Of a stretch of DNA of 32,116 nt, positions 27,529 to 32,116 are shown piece by piece. The notes under the pieces are model-generated. The model saw nothing but the letters and a program-made list of their open reading frames with translations, ran no database searches and was not told the DNA's origin. The translations under genes and the position numbers were made by a program. Within the stretch, counting starts at the first letter, position 1. The number at the start of each line of letters is the position of its first letter. Source of the stretch: Bacteroidales bacterium (GTDB taxonomy: Bacteria; Bacteroidota; Bacteroidia; Bacteroidales; VadinHA17). The DNA lies in the NCBI GenBank assembly GCA_016936695.1, contig JAFGXK010000295.1, positions 1 through 32,116 on the forward strand, given 5' to 3'.

Positions 27529-29382
27529 TTATATCATAATCAATAACATAATGATTAATCCGGCAAATATCCAGATAATATAGCCCGACAGAACTCCGGT
27601 GTGAGCCAGACTCAACCGGTGACTGGACCATAACACTATTCCCTTTGACAGGTCATAGATGTCAAACCATTTCTCCCTGGCTCTGTTGTAAACAGCTGAC
27701 AGGAATCTGAATTCAGTAAATGTCTTGTAAAATTCAGGTGTCGGATAACCCGCAAGATCATGGAACTTTTCTCCGCCGATAAAACTGTCTGAAGTCCTGA
27801 ATTTTTTAATGTCAGATGCGAGATAGATAATTATCCCGGCCACAATTGACAACAGAACCATTACCGAAACCATCCCGGAATTCCAGTAACCTGAAAACTC
27901 GAACTCACCGGTTACCGGCATGAATAGCTTCGGTACTACCTGGTTTGTCGCAAAGACACCCAGTAAAATACAGAAAAGTGCAAGCAGGGCAACCGGGATC
28001 CACATAGCCCAGGGCACCTCCTTTACATCCGCCAGCTCTGCCCTGCGCCTGCTGAGGAAAACGCCGCCGATAAACTTGATGAAACTGGCCAGTGTAAGTG
28101 CGGATCCGAATACTGCTAGTCCAAGCCATATCACCCATAGTTTGTTCGGTATGCCTGGCTCTCCTCCAAAATCAATAATCGCCTGGTAAATCATCCACTT
28201 GGATGCAAATCCGTTCAGGGGAGGGATCCCCGATATCGACATTGCGAAGATGAGAGCGGCAATAAATGTTACGGGCATAGCCTTTGACAATCCCCCCAGG
28301 TCGTCTATTTCACTAAGGCCTGTACGGTGTTCTATTGAACCGGCAGACAGGAACAGACCGCTCTTATAGATTGCATGGTTGACCATATGGAACAATCCTG
28401 CGGCGATGCCAATCACTGATCCCAGACTCAGTCCGAGTATCATGTATCCGACCTGAGATACGGCATGATATCCGAGCAGCTTTTTATAGTTATGCTGAAT
28501 CAGGGCCATCATCACCGCTGTTATGATGGTTGTTACGGCGATCAGGAGTAAGATTAGAGTCATCCATTCGCCAGTGATAAACATTCCGTTGATGATCCTG
28601 GCCAGGAAGTATATACCAAGGAGCTTATCGAGTGAGGCCGGCAGGAATGCAGAAGATGAAGCCGGAGCATCCTTTGCATAATCCGGCACCCAGGTATGGA
28701 AGGGGAAGGCTCCTGCCTTTGTGAAACTTCCCGCAAGAAGAGCCAGGAAGGCGGTAACGGTAAGAGCATTCCCGGTTGAAAGGGAAATTTCGCTCATATT
28801 AAGGGTTCCCGTGATCTTCCAGACGATTGCAATCCCGATAATCATTATGCTGTCGGAGGCTCCTATCATAATAAGAGTTTTCTTGGCTGTTGCCGAGCTC
28901 TCTTCATCACTGCCCTGGATAAGCTTGTAAAGGGTTATACCCAGTATTCCCCAGAATGCAAGGAAAAGAAGAAGATTATCGGCCAGCACGGCACCATAGG
29001 AACAACCCATTGTAACAAGGATCCAGGAATAGTAGTTCCTTATCCTCTTCCCCTTCATGTATACTATTGAATACAGAAGTATCAAAATGGAGAAGAGACT
29101 GATGAACATAAGAACCAGCCTGCTCAGGTTATCAATTCTGAGCGTAAGATACCTGCCAATGTTCCAGAGCTCAGGCATAAACATCTGCGCATCTGATGTA
29201 TAAATTCCGGCTGTCAGTACTCCTGCAGTCACAGCTGCAGCGAGAGCAAGGATCCCTTTGGCAAGGGAAGCCTTATCCGGAATAATGAACAGGATGATCC
29301 CGGCAATAATCGTTATCAGAATTGCGGATTCAAGGTTCGCCATCACGGCATTATTGGATATGAGGTCTATAAATTCCTTCAT
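27529..29382 (-). CDS. Second proton-conducting antiporter-like subunit (MrpD/NuoL family) with C-terminal MbhI-like extension
   Basis: FTKAGAFPFHTWVPDYAKDAPASSSAFLPASLDKLLGIYFLARI, SGIPPLNGFASKW; C-terminal FYKTFTEFRFLSAVYNRAREKWFDIYDLSKGI...LAHTGVLSGYIIWIFAG. Confidence 0.85.
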   Translation of the reverse strand: MKEFIDLISNNAVMANLESAILITIIAGIILFIIPDKASLAKGILALAAAVTAGVLTAGIYTSDAQMFMPELWNIGRYLTLRIDNLSRLVLMFISLFSILILLYSIVYMKGKRIRNYYSWILVTMGCSYGAVLADNLLLFLAFWGILGITLYKLIQGSDEESSATAKKTLIMIGASDSIMIIGIAIVWKITGTLNMSEISLSTGNALTVTAFLALLAGSFTKAGAFPFHTWVPDYAKDAPASSSAFLPASLDKLLGIYFLARIINGMFITGEWMTLILLLIAVTTIITAVMMALIQHNYKKLLGYHAVSQVGYMILGLSLGSVIGIAAGLFHMVNHAIYKSGLFLSAGSIEHRTGLSEIDDLGGLSKAMPVTFIAALIFAMSISGIPPLNGFASKWMIYQAIIDFGGEPGIPNKLWVIWLGLAVFGSALTLASFIKFIGGVFLSRRRAELADVKEVPWAMWIPVALLALFCILLGVFATNQVVPKLFMPVTGEFEFSGYWNSGMVSVMVLLSIVAGIIIYLASDIKKFRTSDSFIGGEKFHDLAGYPTPEFYKTFTEFRFLSAVYNRAREKWFDIYDLSKGIVLWSSHRLSLAHTGVLSGYIIWIFAGLIIMLLIMI

Positions 29383-29386
29383 TTCG

Positions 29387-30589
29387 CTATCCTTGTGGTT
29401 TTCTGAGCTGTTTGGTAAGGCTGACCGACATTTCTATCAATTCTTTTGCATTGTGGATTTTTAAACCCGTTTCCGTATCGTAGGCTGCAGCAAGCCTTTC
29501 CGTGCAGCAGTAGCATGGATCAACTGCAGCAAGTGTTATGGTTGCATCGGAGATAGTCTGTCCGATACATGATTTTTTGAACGTGGCGATGTTCACATAG
29601 CTCGGAGCCCTTATTTTATGCCTTAACGGAGAATTGGAACCATCTGAGAATACACAATGGAACACCTCTCCCCTTGGAGCTTCGGCTCTGCCTGTACCAA
29701 TTCCTTCGGGTATCTCCTTAACCTTTACGGAAATGTCACCTTCCTTTTCATTTTTGATCTTTTCAAGACATTGCTCAATGATCGAGACTGATTCAAACAT
29801 TTCCAGAAGTCTCACTTCCGTTTTGGCAAATACATCACCGGTATCTGCAGTAATCACCTTCCAGTTCACGAGCGGATACGCGGCGTACGGATCATCCCTC
29901 CTGATGTCGATTGCCAGCCCGGAGGCTCTTGCCGTCGGACCGACGGCGCCATAATCGATCACATCCTGTTTTGTAAGGACTCCCACTCCCTTGGTTCTTA
30001 AGTGTATAACCGGGTCATCCATTACTGCACCTGTAAGAAGTGAAAGCTTCTTTTTTAAATCCGACATTGCCTTAAGAATCACCGGTATCTTTGATTCTTC
30101 AATATCACGTCTTACCCCTCCGACCTTGAACATCGCATAGCTGTTCCTGTTACCCGTGATCATCTCGAACAGATCGAGGACAGGCTCACGGTATTTCCAT
30201 GCCCACATGAACACAGTGTTGTAGCCCAGGAAGTGTCCTGCCAGTCCAAGCCAGAGCAGATGACTGTGAATACGTTCAAGTTCGCCAATTATACTTCTTA
30301 TGTATTTGGTCCTGTCTGTTATATCAATCCTGCATATTTCCTCAACTGCATTGGCAAAGGCAAAGGGATGGGATGTCGAACAGATCCCGCAGATCCTTTC
30401 AACCAGAAAAAATACCTGGTCGTAGGTCTTCGATTCAGCAAGTTTTTCAATACCCCGGTGGTTGTAGCCGGTTTCCCATTTTATATCCTTAACAATTTCA
30501 CCGTCACAATAAAGCTTGAAAAGCTCAGGCTCTTCCTGGAGCGGGTGATACGGACCAATGGGTATGAAAAATTTCTTGCTCATGATCAT
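29387..30589 (-). CDS. Group-4 [NiFe] hydrogenase large subunit (MbhL/EchE/HycE-like)
   Basis: GYNHRGIEKL, VERICGICSTSHPFAFANAVE (C67xxC70), VDPCYCCTER (C359xxC362): both Ni-Fe ligand motifs intact. Confidence 0.93.
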   Translation of the reverse strand: MIMSKKFFIPIGPYHPLQEEPELFKLYCDGEIVKDIKWETGYNHRGIEKLAESKTYDQVFFLVERICGICSTSHPFAFANAVEEICRIDITDRTKYIRSIIGELERIHSHLLWLGLAGHFLGYNTVFMWAWKYREPVLDLFEMITGNRNSYAMFKVGGVRRDIEESKIPVILKAMSDLKKKLSLLTGAVMDDPVIHLRTKGVGVLTKQDVIDYGAVGPTARASGLAIDIRRDDPYAAYPLVNWKVITADTGDVFAKTEVRLLEMFESVSIIEQCLEKIKNEKEGDISVKVKEIPEGIGTGRAEAPRGEVFHCVFSDGSNSPLRHKIRAPSYVNIATFKKSCIGQTISDATITLAAVDPCYCCTERLAAAYDTETGLKIHNAKELIEMSVSLTKQLRKPQG

Positions 30590-30591
30590 TT

Positions 30592-31041
30592 TTATTTGAA
30601 CTCTTTTCTATAAGGATAAACTCCCTCTGCCCAGTTGCCTTCGGAGATTAGTTTCTCCTGGTTTGGATGGTTAAGGAAATCGATCCCGAAAAGCTCATGC
30701 ATCTCCCTTTCTATCCAGTTGGAGGCGTTGAACATATTTGAAAGTGATTCTATTTGCGGTTTGTCTGATTTGAGAATAACGTGGATGTTAAGCACAAGTC
30801 CGATCTCATCCTTGCTGAAATGATAGTGAATCTCGAATCCTTTCCTGGTATGGATTGCGGAAGCTATTATAAACCTGAGCCCGGCCTCCCTGTAAAGATG
30901 ATCTGCAACCTTCAGGAGGGCATCGGGTTCTATCATGACCGACCATCTTGTGTCGCTCCTCTTCTCGGTTTCAAGAACATCACTCCCGAGCTTAACCTTT
31001 ATTTCTTCTATGATTGCTTCACTGTTCATCATGTCCGTCAT
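30592..31041 (-). CDS. Hydrogenase/NADH dehydrogenase subunit C-like (MbhK/NuoC)
   Basis: NWIEREMHELFGIDFLNHPNQEKLISEGNWAEGVYPYRKEF. Start moved from 31182 to 31041 (MTDMMNSEAI), because the upstream part of the listed ORF is repeat-encoded. Confidence 0.88.
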   Translation of the reverse strand: MTDMMNSEAIIEEIKVKLGSDVLETEKRSDTRWSVMIEPDALLKVADHLYREAGLRFIIASAIHTRKGFEIHYHFSKDEIGLVLNIHVILKSDKPQIESLSNMFNASNWIEREMHELFGIDFLNHPNQEKLISEGNWAEGVYPYRKEFK

Positions 31042-31073
31042 TTCATTTTCCTTATACTTCAAACCTTTTGCCC

Positions 31074-31115
31074 TTGCCCTTCGCCCCTTGCCCTTCGCCC
31101 CTTGCCCTTCGCCCT
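31074..31115. repeat. 14-bp tandem repeat TTGCCCTTCGCCCC x3 at the NuoB/NuoC gene junction
   Basis: 31074-31087, 31088-31101, 31102-31115 (last copy one mismatch at end). Confidence 0.9.
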
Positions 31116-31121
31116 GCGCCT

Positions 31122-31535
31122 TCATTTGCTCTTCACCAGCGCCATAATGCCTGCTATTATTGCTTCCGGCTTGGGAGGGCATCCCGGTATGTATGCATCC
31201 ACAGGAATTATTTTATCGACAGGCCCTGCGAAAGTATTTCCCTCGGCGAAAATGCCGCCGGTACAACCACAAGCGCCGATGGCAACAACCAGTATCGGCT
31301 TCGAAGCCTGGTGATAGATCTCCAGCAGCCGCTCCTTGTCACGTCTGTTAATTGATCCGTTTACCAGGAGCACATCGGCATGCCTGACGCTGCCGACCAG
31401 CAGAATACCGAACCTTTCAAGATCATACCGTGGTGTGAGGCAGTCGAGTATTTCAATATCGCAATTGTTGCATGAAGCTCCTCCGAAATGGAAGACCCAT
31501 AATGATTTTTTGAAGCAAAAACTTTTAAAGCCCAC
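31122..31535 (-). CDS. Hydrogenase small subunit (MbhJ/NuoB-like)
   Basis: KKSLWVFHFGGASCNNCDIEILDCLTPRYDLERFGI, IGACGCTGGIF, PGCPPKPEAI (Fe-S cysteines). GTG start at 31535 proposed; the ATG ORF (31703) overlaps the upstream gene by about 157 bp. Confidence 0.8.
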   Translation of the reverse strand: MGFKSFCFKKSLWVFHFGGASCNNCDIEILDCLTPRYDLERFGILLVGSVRHADVLLVNGSINRRDKERLLEIYHQASKPILVVAIGACGCTGGIFAEGNTFAGPVDKIIPVDAYIPGCPPKPEAIIAGIMALVKSK

Positions 31536-31546
31536 GGTTTTATCTG

Positions 31547-32116
31547 TTATAAGCCAAAAAATGCAAGAACTATAGCAACAATTGCAATAAGATTCATCCA
31601 TATCATGAAGAAACTTATTGCCTGCCTGATCTTGATCCTCGGATTCGTGTTCCGGATCAGTGTCAGCAGGAGCACAACACCTGCTACTTTGAGAAAAGCC
31701 CACAGGATGTTTATCCCGCGGAGGTTAAAGCCTTTCATCAGTAATGCAACAAGGAAGCAGGGCAGGACAAGGAGCATTATATATTTCGTGAGTTTGATAA
31801 GTGCATAGGGCGGACCCGAATACTCAATGAATGAACCTTCTGACAGCTCGGTCTCTGCTTCAGCCATATCGAAGGGGACAAGGCCAAGTTTTGCCTGGAT
31901 GCAGAATATGCCAGCAATGAAAAGCAGGATTCCCGAGATGCTTCCTATGAATGGTGCTCCATCCTTCTGCAACTGTATAATGGAATAGAGGTCAAAATTC
32001 TGTGAAGCTTTTACAATTATGCCGGCGACAACCAGAAAGAAGGTAAGCTCATAACTCAGAATCAGTTTCATTTCCCTCGAAGCTCCCACCGAAGCAAGAG
32101 GGTTTCCTGATGCCAC
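31547..32116 (-). CDS. Membrane subunit, MbhM/HyfC/NuoH-like (partial, runs off right edge)
   Basis: LGLVPFDMAEAETELSEGSFIEYSGPPYALIKLTKY: NuoH/HyfC-type loop with acidic residues. Confidence 0.9.
   Translation of the reverse strand: MASGNPLASVGASREMKLILSYELTFFLVVAGIIVKASQNFDLYSIIQLQKDGAPFIGSISGILLFIAGIFCIQAKLGLVPFDMAEAETELSEGSFIEYSGPPYALIKLTKYIMLLVLPCFLVALLMKGFNLRGINILWAFLKVAGVVLLLTLIRNTNPRIKIRQAISFFMIWMNLIAIVAIVLAFFGL

Noticed and set aside
30781-31314. 177-aa plus-strand ORF with FCPCPSPLALRPLPFALR
   Set aside because: Antisense to hydrogenase subunits; low-complexity part derives from the 14-bp tandem repeat.
22254-32116. Respiratory complex I (nuo) operon
   Set aside because: No NuoE/F/G, Mrp subunits B/C/E/F/G present, and the large subunit retains both NiFe CxxC pairs that complex I has lost.
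22254-32116. MBS/Mbx sulfane reductase
   Set aside because: Two MrpD-like subunits fit, but both Ni-ligating cysteine pairs (C67/C70, C359/C362) and a maturation protease favour a hydrogenase; a tree is still needed.

Overview
The window reads as a chromosomal segment of a Bacteroidota-like bacterium; this assignment is inference from gene families, lipoprotein signals and intergenic repeat style. From left to right it contains: (1) a ThuA-like Tat protein cut by the left edge, and a DUF5916 protein; (2) a minus-strand exported or lipoprotein cassette for muropeptide/amino-sugar processing (GH20-like, dipeptide epimerase, NlpC/P60, transglutaminase-like) followed by acylphosphatase; (3) a GH10 xylanase-like gene, an aldo/keto reductase and a GH50-like glycosidase; (4) a MazE/MazF-like pair whose toxin-like member lacks both canonical MazF catalytic residues and which has a double palindrome upstream; (5) LOG-family, NAD(P)-binding, C1-peptidase and DoxX genes; (6) an ECF sigma / anti-sigma / Spy-like / EF-hand-like / DUF2202 locus; (7) a long minus-strand operon (about 21.8-32.1 kb, cut by the right edge) encoding a group-4 membrane-bound [NiFe] hydrogenase fused to an Mrp-type Na+/H+ antiporter module. 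That operon has two MrpD-like subunits, a maturation protease and an uncharacterised zinc-ribbon protein. The hydrogenase-Mrp operon is the best candidate for an under-described system. The inactive-looking MazF homologue and the repeats inserted at gene junctions inside the operon are the other main points of interest. All family assignments come from reading the sequence; no database search was run.
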